A stretch of DNA of 64,000 nt from Jiella pelagia (lineage in GTDB: Bacteria; Pseudomonadota; Alphaproteobacteria; Rhizobiales; Rhizobiaceae), in assembly GCF_026898155.1 (NCBI RefSeq), contig NZ_CP114029.1:4382001-4446000 (forward strand), given 5' to 3'. The notes below the pieces were generated by a model, which made no database searches, was not told the DNA's origin, and was given only the letters and a program-made list of their open reading frames with translations. The position numbers were made by a program, and so were the translations under genes. Positions 9,617 to 17,484 of the stretch are shown one piece after another; position 1 is the stretch's first letter; each line of letters opens with the position of its first letter.

Positions 9617-10673
9617 TAGAGCGGGATGAGTTTAGGTTCGTCCATAGCCTGAATTGACGAGATAGTTGCGGCATTCGTCGCAGGTCACGTCCCGCAGGAT
9701 CTCGCCGACGGCGTCGCAGAGGTCCTCGCGGTTTCGCTTTGCGGCGTTTCGCAGGAAGTGTTTGAGCTTGGCGAAGAGCTGCTCGATTGGATTGAAGTCG
9801 GGGGAGTACTTCGGCAGAAACAGGAGCTTGGCGCCGACCGCCCGGATGGCACGGCGTGCCGCTTTGTTCTTGTGGCTGCCGAGATTGTCGAGGATGACAA
9901 TATCGCCCGGCTTGAGGGTCGGGACGAGCACGTTCTCGACATAGAGGAGGAAGCGTTCGCCATTGATCGCTCCGTCGATCAGCCAAGGCGCGGTCACGCC
10001 ATCCTCGCGCAGTGCCGCGATGAAGGTGGAGGTCTTCCAATGGCCGAACGGAGCCTTGTCGCGCAGCCTTTGACCCCGTGGTGCCCAGCCGCGCAGCGGC
10101 GCCATATTCGTCTTGGTCCAGGTTTCATCGATGAAGACGAGGCGGGAGGGATCGATCCGCCCACGATACTTCAGCCATTGTTCGCGTCGGCGTGCGACGT
10201 CGGGCCGGTCCTGTTCGCTGGCGAGCAACGTCTTTTTTGAAAGACAGGTTTTCTGCATGGACGAACTCCCACACCGAGCGATAGTCGACGTTCAGACCGC
10301 GCTCCCCGGCCAGTTCCTTGACCAGGCCGCGCAGCGTGAAGGCCTTTTCGGCGCAGCGCTGGCGCAGCCACTCGGCATTGTCGCCGGAAATCTTCTTCGG
10401 CTTGTGCCCGCCCATCTTGCCGGGCGCAAAGCTGCCGCTCTCCTCAAAGCGCCCGACCCAGTGGATCGCGGTGCTCACGGCGACACCGAAACGGTGGGCG
10501 GCCTGGTTGCGCGACATCCCTTCTTGCGTCACCGCAGCAACCACCCGGGCGCGCAGATCCATCGAATAAGGCTTTCCCATCCATGCTGGCCTCCTTCCCA
10601 GCCAGCATGTTGAATCAGATTTTCTCGAACCAGGGAATCCCGCCCCGATTCAGGTCAAACTCATCCCGCTCTA
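9617..10673 (-). mobile_element. IS630-family insertion sequence, complete
   Basis: The element is bounded by an 18-bp perfect terminal inverted repeat, CTAGAGCGGGATGAGTTT, seen at 9616-9633 and as its reverse complement at 10657-10674. It is flanked by the TA dinucleotide that IS630/Tc1-type elements duplicate. Its length is about 1.06 kb, normal for the family. It carries one transposase gene in two overlapping frames. It landed between the ABC exporter operon and an AraC-type regulator, about 105 bases before the regulator's start. Confidence 0.88.
9632..10580 (-). CDS. IS630-family transposase in two overlapping frames
   Basis: The first frame (10580 to 10125) carries an N-terminal helix-turn-helix (MGKPYSMDLRARVVAAV, MSRNQAAHRFGVAVSTAIHW). 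The second (10258 to 9632) carries the DDE catalytic domain: D in LVFIDETWTKTN, D in IVILDNLGSHK, and E in PDFNPIEQLFAKLKH. The frames join at a run of six A on the coding strand (10233-10238). With five A the protein reads LSFKKTLLASEQDRPDVA straight through, giving about 315 residues. Six A put the second frame at +1 (equivalently -2), so production of full-length protein needs slippage on the A-run, or the extra A is a mutation or error. Paired frames are common in this family. Confidence 0.88.
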
Positions 10674-10777
10674 GGGACACCGCTCTGCAGCCCGAACCGA
10701 TCGCCTGAACGAGACGGCGCTTATCCTTTCGGCTCAAGAAATCTGGCTCCGAGAACGCTTTCGAGATACCGTCGGCT

Positions 10778-11788
10778 ATGCCGAGCGTGACTGCTGCGTT
10801 TGCGCGTGCGATGGCCCAGGCGGCCGGGATGACGCTGAGGAACGACGGAGCGCTTGTTTCCGGCGGTGTCGTCGTGCGCCGTCTGCCGCCGCAGAGCGAC
10901 GGACGGTTTGCGGACAAGGACTACTTCGATCTCCTGGATTGGATCCGCCGCCAGCACGGCGACGATGTCGCGCTGCTCGACGCCTATGCCAGATTGATCC
11001 GGGCCGACAATATCGGGGTGCTCGGGCTGGCCATGAAGACGGCGCCGACGCTGCGTGCCTCGCTGGAGCGCGTCGAGCGTTACTGGCGGGTCGTCACCGA
11101 CACCGCGGTCTATCGCCTGGACGGTTCCGGCGATCCGGCATTCCTCACCTTCGAGGCCCGCACGGGGCACCATCCCGTTCTCGATTTCCGCAACGAGGGC
11201 GCATTGGCCGGCTTCGCTCGAAACATGCGCCTGTTCGTGGCGGGGGAACTCGTCCTCGACCACGTGACGTTTCGCCATACCTGCCGCGGTGTTCCGGAAC
11301 GCTACGCCGAGCTGTTTGGCTGTCCGGTGCATTTTTCTGCCGATCGCAATGCGATCGCGCTGAAGCCCGCCATGCTCGACCTGCCGAATCGCCTGGGCGA
11401 CCAGGCGGTCTCGGATTTCCTGACCGCCCATCTCGAGACGGAGATCGGCTCGCTCAGGGACGACCCATCGGTCAGGGCCGCACTTCTGCGACGCCTCACG
11501 CCGGCGCTGAGCCAAGGCGTGCCGCAGGCGGCCGACATCGCGCATGAGATTGGCATGAGCGAGCGCACGCTCTACCGCCGGCTGGCCGAAGAAGGACTGA
11601 CCTTCCGAGACGTTCTGACGGAGGCACAGTCGTCGCTCGCGCAGGAACTTCTGCGGGACAGCACCAGCTCGATCGCCGAAATCGCGTTCCTGGCGGGTTT
11701 CTCCGAACAGAGCACGTTCAGCCGGGCGTTCAAGCGGTGGGTCGGGCAGGCCCCGGCGCAATTTCGGCAGCAGGTCGCCTCCCGGTAG
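10778..11788 (+). CDS. AraC-family transcriptional regulator
   Basis: 336 residues, in the OruR/ArgR-like subgroup with an N-terminal ligand domain of the arabinose-binding-protein-like type (residues 20-220). The C-terminal double helix-turn-helix covers about residues 240-335, with ADIAHEIGMSERTLYRRL and IAEIAFLAGFSEQSTFSRAF. It acts in the cytoplasm as a DNA-binding regulator. It probably controls the hydrolase/YHS/NmrA genes that follow, though 600 bases of intergenic DNA intervene. The IS630 copy ends about 105 bases before its start, so its native promoter may have been displaced or replaced. Confidence 0.85.
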   Translation: MPSVTAAFARAMAQAAGMTLRNDGALVSGGVVVRRLPPQSDGRFADKDYFDLLDWIRRQHGDDVALLDAYARLIRADNIGVLGLAMKTAPTLRASLERVERYWRVVTDTAVYRLDGSGDPAFLTFEARTGHHPVLDFRNEGALAGFARNMRLFVAGELVLDHVTFRHTCRGVPERYAELFGCPVHFSADRNAIALKPAMLDLPNRLGDQAVSDFLTAHLETEIGSLRDDPSVRAALLRRLTPALSQGVPQAADIAHEIGMSERTLYRRLAEEGLTFRDVLTEAQSSLAQELLRDSTSSIAEIAFLAGFSEQSTFSRAFKRWVGQAPAQFRQQVASR

Positions 11789-11828
11789 CGCACGGCGTCG
11801 GGGACGAAAAAAACCTGGCAGGGTCGAT

Positions 11829-11859
11829 CAAGACCCTGGCAGATCCGGTTGATATCGGC
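11829..11859 (+). repeat. direct repeat, copy A
   Basis: It begins CAAGACCCTGGCAGATCCGG and matches copy B (12219-12249) at 26 of 31 positions; similarity continues weakly on both sides (GCCGGCTCC follows in each). Copy A is also preceded by another CCTGGCAG 20 bases earlier. It could be a regulator-binding region for the AraC protein encoded just upstream, or a recombination scar. Confidence 0.5.
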
Positions 11860-12218
11860 TTGCCGGCTCCAGGGGAGCGTCAGCGCAATTGCTCTGCGAG
11901 CTTGTCCGCGATGCCGGGCCTGATGAACGGCTCAACGGCCGAGTTCTTCGTCGAACCGGATGAGCTGCCGCAGGAGCAAGAGATGCACCGCCACTCGCCT
12001 CGAGGCCGCGGCGTGCGGCCCGGTCTTCTTTCTTGAACGGCCTGCGCTTGGAGCGAGCGCGGGCCGATCTTCGTCTCGCACCCGCCGCATCTTGTCCAAC
12101 ACCTGATCCCGGACAGACCTCCTGCAATGGACGTTCCCGCGGGGGATGGCCACCTCATCTTCGCGCGCCTCGGTGCCGTCCTACCCAGGTGACAGAGCCT
12201 GCCAATGGCAGATTTGGC

Positions 12219-12249
12219 CAAGACCTTGGCAGAACCGGCCGATACCGGC
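12219..12249 (+). repeat. direct repeat, copy B
   Basis: It begins CAAGACCTTGGCAGAACCGG, the partner of copy A at 11829-11859, 390 bases away and in the same orientation. It lies about 165 bases before the start of the Tat-exported hydrolase, a position compatible with an activator site. Confidence 0.5.
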
Positions 12250-12413
12250 GCCGGCTCCCCAACGTAAGTTCATCTCATCGATCAACTGAGAGGGTCCGGC
12301 ACCGAAGCCGGTGTCGCCGCGGTCGCAAAAGTGTGCCCGCGGACGCGAGATCTGATCTGCCCCCCGCAGCGGGACCTGGTCACGCTGTCATCAGGCCACC
12401 GAAGGAGACGGAA

Positions 12414-13271
12414 ATGGATCACGAACACACACCCGCATGCGGTTGCGATGTCAGTCTCGAGCGTGTCGACATGGCGCGCCGGCGTCTGATGATGGGGGCC
12501 ACAAGCGTCGCGGCAGCAGGCCTCGTCGCCGCTTCCGCCGGTAGCGCGGAGGCAGCCTCCGACGAAGCCCGTGCGCTCTACGCCGATCCCGCAGAGCCAG
12601 GCCTGCCGCAGGTCGATATGAAGATCGAACCTGGCCACACTGCGCTCGTGGTCACCGACCCGCAAATCGACTTCCTCTCGAAGGACGGCGTCACCTGGGG
12701 CGTCGTCGGAGAGAGCGTGACGGAACAGGGCACCGTCGACAACATCGAGAGGCTGTTCGCCGCCGCGAAGGCTGCCGGAATGCCGGTCTTCATCTCCCCG
12801 CACTACTACTATCCGCACGACCACAAATGGCAGTTCGAGGGCACCCTCGAAAAGACTATGCACGCGATCGGCATGTTCGACCGGCCCGGGCCGCTCAGCC
12901 TCGACGACTTCGAAGGCTCCGGCGCCGACTGGATGCCGCAGTACAAGCAATACATCGAGGACGGCGAAACCGTCATCTGCTCGCCCCACAAGATCTATGG
13001 CCCGGCACAGAACGATCTGAACCTGCAGCTTCGCAAGCGCGGGATAGACAAGGTCATCCTCGCTGGCATGTCAGCCAATCTGTGCACCCAGGCGCATCTC
13101 TACGAGCTGCTCGAGCTTGGCTTTGAGGTCGCCGTGGTGCGCGACGCGACCGCTGGCGCGAAGGTGCCTGAAGGCGACGGCTACCTCGCCGCGATCATCA
13201 ACTTCCGCATGGTCGCCAACGGCGTCTGGTGGACGGACGACGCCGTCCAGCGCATCGCCCGTGCGGCCTGA
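12414..13271 (+). CDS. Tat-exported isochorismatase-family cysteine hydrolase
   Basis: 285 residues, with ATG 12414 chosen because GAAGGAG lies 7 bases upstream; the longer frame to 12033 has no ribosome site. A twin-arginine leader (ARRRLMMGATSVAAAGLVAA, about residues 21-40) ending near AEA indicates folded export to the periplasm. The hydrolase domain has the first catalytic Asp in VVTDPQIDFLS and the nucleophile Cys in LAGMSANLCTQ, with a Lys candidate in SPHKIYG. The substrate is unknown; the family hydrolyses amides or vinyl ethers. It is followed after 43 bases by a secreted YHS protein, so the two probably form an operon with a periplasmic role. Confidence 0.85.
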   Translation: MDHEHTPACGCDVSLERVDMARRRLMMGATSVAAAGLVAASAGSAEAASDEARALYADPAEPGLPQVDMKIEPGHTALVVTDPQIDFLSKDGVTWGVVGESVTEQGTVDNIERLFAAAKAAGMPVFISPHYYYPHDHKWQFEGTLEKTMHAIGMFDRPGPLSLDDFEGSGADWMPQYKQYIEDGETVICSPHKIYGPAQNDLNLQLRKRGIDKVILAGMSANLCTQAHLYELLELGFEVAVVRDATAGAKVPEGDGYLAAIINFRMVANGVWWTDDAVQRIARAA

Positions 13272-13314
13272 CATTCCTCCTGCCAGTACCTCCCAACCCG
13301 AAAGGATGAGACCC

Positions 13315-13800
13315 ATGAAAACCGCTCTTGGCTTTTCCACCCTCGCCATGGCTGCGATGCTCGCCTTCACACCAGCCGCCTTCGCCGCCGACGAGTACAA
13401 CGTCTCGAACGGCTTGACGCTGACGGGCAAACCCCTCGGCATGCACGGCTTCGATCCGGTCTCAATGTTCGATGGCGAGGCGCCGCATATCGGCGATGCC
13501 GTCTACACCTCCGCCCATGACGGGGTAGACTACTACTTCGCCAGCGAGGAGGCGCAGCAGCGTTTCGGCGCCGATCCCAGCGCCTACCTCCCGCAGTTCG
13601 GCGGCTTCTGCGCCTATGGCGTCTTTGTCGGCAAGAAGCTCGACGGCGATGTTCGCTATGCCGATATCGTGGGGGGCAAGCTCTACCTTTTCGTCAATGC
13701 CGCGGTCTTCGAGAAGTACCTCGCCAATAAGGATGAAGTGCTGACCATCGCGGCCGACAAATGGCCCGGCATCCAGTCCACGGCCGTCGGAGACCTTTGA
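13315..13800 (+). CDS. secreted YHS-domain protein
   Basis: 161 residues with a Sec signal peptide (FSTLAMAAMLAFTPAAFA, cleavage near residue 24). The mature part is a YHS-like fold (GFDPVSMFDGEAPHIGDAVY, YYFASEEAQQRFGADPSAYL, FGGFCAYGVFVGKK). YHS domains are found in metal-binding and redox contexts, and the Cys in GGFCAYG fits that. ATG 13315 has AAAGGATGAG upstream. A strong hairpin lies just after its stop, so it likely ends the operon that starts with the isochorismatase-like gene. Confidence 0.82.
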   Translation: MKTALGFSTLAMAAMLAFTPAAFAADEYNVSNGLTLTGKPLGMHGFDPVSMFDGEAPHIGDAVYTSAHDGVDYYFASEEAQQRFGADPSAYLPQFGGFCAYGVFVGKKLDGDVRYADIVGGKLYLFVNAAVFEKYLANKDEVLTIAADKWPGIQSTAVGDL

Positions 13801-13823
13801 TAAGAGGCATTTAGCGCCCCTCG

Positions 13824-13842
13824 GGCCCCGAATGTCGGGGCC
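13824..13842 (+). terminator. hairpin after the YHS gene, probable terminator
   Basis: A perfect 8-bp stem GGCCCCGA / TCGGGGCC with a 3-base loop, 24 bases after the stop at 13800. It is followed by TGAAACATTT rather than a clean T-run, so it is a weaker terminator or an mRNA 3' stabiliser. Confidence 0.55.
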
Positions 13843-14061
13843 TGAAACATTTGCCTCTAACCGCAAGAGGCGGCCGCCGAGGGTCCGGTGAAGCTCTTGC
13901 CTGGGCCTGCGCCGTGCATCGACGTTTCGTCCTGACCGCGTTTGACATGCCGCGTGCCGAGTCTTGGCAGCTTGCTTTCAGAGAACGACGGCAGAGGACA
14001 ATCCCGGCATCAAGCTTCCTGACAAGACCTGCATCTCAGCAACCGCAAGGAGGACACGACC

Positions 14062-14895
14062 GTGTCAACCGACCCCCGCCCCATTCTCGTGATCGGCGCG
14101 ACAGGCAAGACCGGCTCGCGCATCGCCGACCGGCTCGATGCGCTCGGAGAGCCTGTCCGCCGTGGCTCGCGCGCAGCGGCCATACCGTTCGACTGGGAGA
14201 ACGAGGGTGGCTGGCCGATCGCCCTCGACGGCGTTCGCGCCGCTTATGTCTCCTATTTCCCCGACCTGGCCTTCCCGGGTGCTGTCGAGAAGATCAAGGC
14301 GCTTTGCGACGTCGCGAAAGATGCCGATGTCGAGCGACTTGTGCTGCTTTCTGGACGGGGCGAGCATCACGCGCGTCTCGGAGAGGAGGCCGTGCGCGCG
14401 AGCGGCGTGCCGTTCACGCTCGTGCGCGCCGCTTGGTTTGCCCAGAACTTCTCCGAAGGCTACCTGCGCGATCCCATCCTCTCCGGCTTGCTGCCCATGC
14501 CGGGCGGCGACGTCGCCGAGCCGATCGTGGATGTCGACGACATCGCCGACGTGGCGGTCGCCGCTTTGACCCGCGAGGGGCTGCCGGACGACCTTTACGA
14601 GGTGACGGGGCCGCGTCTTCTGACCTTCGCGGAAATGGCTGACACGATTGCGGCCGCGACCGGCAGTCCGGTGCGCCATGTTCCGATCAGCTTCGAACAA
14701 TTCCACGAAGCTCTTGAAGCGACGGCCGGCAAATTCGTCGCCGATATCTTCACCGCCATCGCCCGCGAGACGCTGGACGGACGCAATGCCCATGTCACTG
14801 ACGGCGTCAACCGCGCCTTGGGCAGGCCGCCGCGAGATTTCGCGGACTTCGCGAGAACCGCGGCACGTACGGGCCACTGGCCCGTCGCCGCCTGA
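14062..14895 (+). CDS. NmrA-like NAD(P)-binding oxidoreductase
   Basis: 277 residues with a GTG start at 14062 preceded by AAGGAGGA. The N-terminal Rossmann motif is ILVIGATGKTGSRIADRL (residues 8-25). The rest resembles atypical short-chain dehydrogenases of the NmrA/ergot-alkaloid type (VLLSGRGEHHARLGEEAVRA, VRAAWFAQNFSEGYLRD, VDVDDIADVAVAAL). No Tyr-x-x-x-Lys catalytic pair is evident, so it may be a redox sensor or a reductase of unknown substrate. Such genes often accompany AraC regulators and YHS or hydrolase genes like those just upstream. Confidence 0.82.
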   Translation: MSTDPRPILVIGATGKTGSRIADRLDALGEPVRRGSRAAAIPFDWENEGGWPIALDGVRAAYVSYFPDLAFPGAVEKIKALCDVAKDADVERLVLLSGRGEHHARLGEEAVRASGVPFTLVRAAWFAQNFSEGYLRDPILSGLLPMPGGDVAEPIVDVDDIADVAVAALTREGLPDDLYEVTGPRLLTFAEMADTIAAATGSPVRHVPISFEQFHEALEATAGKFVADIFTAIARETLDGRNAHVTDGVNRALGRPPRDFADFARTAARTGHWPVAA

Positions 14896-15341
14896 TCTTG
14901 CAGATTTACCTGCTGGGCGAGGTGACCCATGACCCTGAAGACACGCTAGAAGCGCCTCGTCGCTGCAATTACCCGATTTCCGTTCCACGGGTATCTGCAA
15001 GCTCGGCAAGCGGTAGTCTGTCCTCGGTCATCGGGTGCTCCGGTGAGGTTGAAGTCCCGCAACTCCACCTGAGCCGGCCAATCCGGTGGCCACCTCCGTC
15101 ACACCATTCGGGGTCTGAATCTCCACCACCAGCGCGGACACTACCCTCGGAGAGGGTCTATGAACCGTCCTGCTAAAAGAGCTTCGACCCGGTCGCCCGA
15201 TGTTCGGATGTCTGGGGCCGATGCGGCAGCCTGAGACGCCTTGACGTAGCCACATGTCATGGTGAAAACCGCATATCGATGCCAATGCCCTACAGGTGTT
15301 GGTGCTTTCCATACATGCTCCTCAGGACAAGGCGGTCGACT
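14896..15341. other. 450-base intergenic stretch, no supportable gene
   Basis: Short frames on both strands do not look like proteins. One minus-strand frame (15028-15312) has a faint transposase-like C-terminus, but I cannot assign it. This may be decayed insertion DNA. Confidence 0.35.
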
Positions 15342-16631
15342 ATGGGAATTGTCTCGAAGGCGACTGAAGTCGTGGGTGGCGCTGTCGCGCTCGTCAGGCG
15401 CTTTGGTTCTCCGTCGCATCAGGCCGTGGGGCTGGCACCCCAGATTCCGGAGGCGCGAAAACAGGGCATCATGACCTTGAAACTTCCCGCCGCAGAGGGC
15501 TGGAAGGACGGGCGCCTGCCCACCTGCGCGCCGGGCCTTCGGGTCAATGCCTTTGCGTCGAACCTCGATCATCCCCGCTGGATCGAGGTCCTGCCGAACG
15601 GCGACGTCCTCGTGGCGGAATCGAAGGAACAGCCGGAGACGCCGCGCACTCTCATGGACCACGCGCAGCAGGCCACCATGCGCCGCGTCAAGGCGATCGG
15701 CGAGAGCGCCAACCGTGTCACCCTTTGGCGTGACGCGGATGGGGACGGTGTCGCCGAGCGCCGCGAGGTCTTCGTGGAAAACCAGAACCAACCCTTCGGC
15801 ATGGCGCTGGTCGGCGACCGGTTCTACCTCGGGAACACGGACGGCATTCGGTGTTTCCACTACCGGCCAGGCGATACGAGCATCACGGGCGGTGGTGAGA
15901 AGCTCGTCGACTTCAAGCCGCACGGGCACTGGACCCGCAGCCTGATCGTCTCGCCGGATCGGGCGAAGATCTACGCCGGCGTCGGATCACTGTCCAACAT
16001 CGGCGACAAGGGGATGGCGGAGGAAGAGGGCCGCGCGGCGATCTGGGAACTGGACGTTGCCACCGGCAAGGCGCGAATTTTTGCCTCCGGGCTGCGAAAC
16101 CCGGTCGGCATGGCCTTCGAGCCGCTAACGGGAAAGCTCTGGACCGTCGTCAACGAGCGCGACGGGCTTGGGGACGAAACGCCGCCCGACTACCTCACGT
16201 CCGTCGAAGAGGGTGGATTTTACGGCTGGCCCTATTGCTACTGGGGCAGGACCGTGGACGATCGCGTCACGCAGGCTCCGGACCTCGTCGCCCGTGCCAT
16301 CCAGCCGGATTATGCTCTCGGCGGCCACACGGCATCGCTCGGCCTCTGCTGGATGCCGGCCGGCACCCTGCCGGGGTTCGGCGAGGGCATGGTGATCGGC
16401 CAGCACGGATCGTGGAATCGCTCGACGCTCTCGGGCTACAAGCTGATCTTCGTCCCCTTCGACAATGGCGCGCCGAACGGACCGGCTCGCGATATCCTGT
16501 CCGGCTTCCTGTCCGAGGACGAGAAACTTGCCTATGGGCGTCCCGTCGGCGTGGCGCTCGGCCCGGACGGCAGATCGCTGCTGATGGCCGACGATGTGGG
16601 AGACGTCATCTGGCGCGTCAGCGCCGTGTAA
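15342..16631 (+). CDS. sorbosone/PQQ-glucose dehydrogenase-family beta-propeller protein
   Basis: About 429 residues from ATG 15342 (MGIVSKATEVVGG), chosen because the longer frame to 15279 has an unlikely Cys/Arg-rich leader. It is a GSDH/L-sorbosone dehydrogenase-type six-bladed propeller: APGLRVNAFASNLDHPRWIE, QPFGMALVGDRFYLGNTDGI, FASGLRNPVGMAFEPLTGK, EEGGFYGWPYCYWG, GMVIGQHGSWNRS. Members oxidise sugars or aldoses with PQQ in the periplasm, but the N-terminus here is only weakly hydrophobic (VVGGAVALV), so export is uncertain. No PQQ synthesis genes are in view. Confidence 0.82.
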   Translation: MGIVSKATEVVGGAVALVRRFGSPSHQAVGLAPQIPEARKQGIMTLKLPAAEGWKDGRLPTCAPGLRVNAFASNLDHPRWIEVLPNGDVLVAESKEQPETPRTLMDHAQQATMRRVKAIGESANRVTLWRDADGDGVAERREVFVENQNQPFGMALVGDRFYLGNTDGIRCFHYRPGDTSITGGGEKLVDFKPHGHWTRSLIVSPDRAKIYAGVGSLSNIGDKGMAEEEGRAAIWELDVATGKARIFASGLRNPVGMAFEPLTGKLWTVVNERDGLGDETPPDYLTSVEEGGFYGWPYCYWGRTVDDRVTQAPDLVARAIQPDYALGGHTASLGLCWMPAGTLPGFGEGMVIGQHGSWNRSTLSGYKLIFVPFDNGAPNGPARDILSGFLSEDEKLAYGRPVGVALGPDGRSLLMADDVGDVIWRVSAV

Positions 16632-16744
16632 CGCAGTCGGTCGCACCGTAGCGGTGGTCGCGGAGGCTGAAACAAAGCCGTGGACGTGGAATGGGCGCAT
16701 GAAGGCGATCGTGACCATGCGAGAGGCTTGATCTTGAGCCGCGA

Positions 16745-16990
16745 TCATGTCCCCGGGAATGGCGTATGAGCGCCGACCTTCGGAGAGGTCCGAGGCTGAT
16801 CAGGCGGCCTGGCGCCCTTGCGCACCTTCACATAGGTCGCGTCGAGCCAGAGATATGGCCAGGCGCGCTCCAGCGGTCGCAAGAGGAAGACGTTCACCCG
16901 TTCGTCGATGTCAGCGCAGAGGCGGCTGACCTGGCTCTTCGACATCCCGCCCGCGCCCATGGCCTTCTCGAAGATCGGCGATGACCGCCA
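16745..16990 (-). pseudogene. remnant of an IS256 (Mutator)-family transposase
   Basis: The minus strand encodes MGAGGMSKSQVSRLCADIDE and then WPYLWLDATYVKVRKG, the region of IS256-family transposases that includes the first catalytic Asp (in WLDATYVKV). The sequence upstream (16960-16990) continues the similarity in other frames (FEKAMGAGG), and the downstream part is missing. It is a decayed fragment, not an active element; ends and target duplications are not identifiable. Confidence 0.75.
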
Positions 16991-17484
16991 GCGTCACCGT
17001 CGGCCGCGCGCTGCGCTGTGCGCCGAAGGCTCCGCGCGCGGCCTCCTACGCCACCACAGGGGACACGGCCGGCACAAGGAAATCGCAGTCCAACGTCTAG
17101 AAGGGGCGCAACCCCGAGTCTGGCAGCGTTGCATGACCAGCCTCTGGAGTATGGCTAGGATCGAGCCCCTCCGGCTTGTCTTCGCATGACATTCGCATGA
17201 CAGTCACGAAGAAAACTGCGGTAAGCGATTGATTATCCTTATCATCAAGGGGCGAAGTTGGCGTCTCCTCGGGCGTACCATTTTCTCTTCCGCATTTTCT
17301 CTTCCACCTTGCGAAAATCCGGCCTTCTTGCGCTAACTTCGTTATGGTCTGGCGTGCCGACGCACGGGCTGCGCCCTGCTCGGGCCGCAGATTGCGGCTG
17401 ATCTCGAGCCGGCCTCTGCGCATCGGTGCAGAAAGCCCGCCCGGCGACGTGGCGGGTGTCGGACGATTCGGGAGGATGGGATCG
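16991..17484. other. intergenic debris before the acyl-CoA dehydrogenase
   Basis: About 490 bases beyond the IS256 fragment with no recognisable gene. The right half must hold the acyl-CoA dehydrogenase promoter. It includes a repeated TTTTCTCTTCC motif near 17281 and 17298. Confidence 0.4.

Larger units (their letters stand above)
11789..12413. other. 625-base intergenic stretch with a direct repeat; possible decayed gene
   Basis: No ORF here reads like a real protein, although several short minus-strand frames are open (11880-12221). The region is bracketed by two diverged copies of a 31-bp sequence (11829-11859 and 12219-12249). The interior could be decayed mobile DNA, but I could not identify a parent family. 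The promoter and ribosome site (GAAGGAG) of the next gene are at its right end. Confidence 0.4.

Noticed and set aside
12033-12413. An N-terminal extension of the isochorismatase-like gene back to 12033.
   Set aside because: The extension is Pro/Arg/Ser-rich, while ATG 12414 has a good ribosome site and is followed by a twin-arginine leader.
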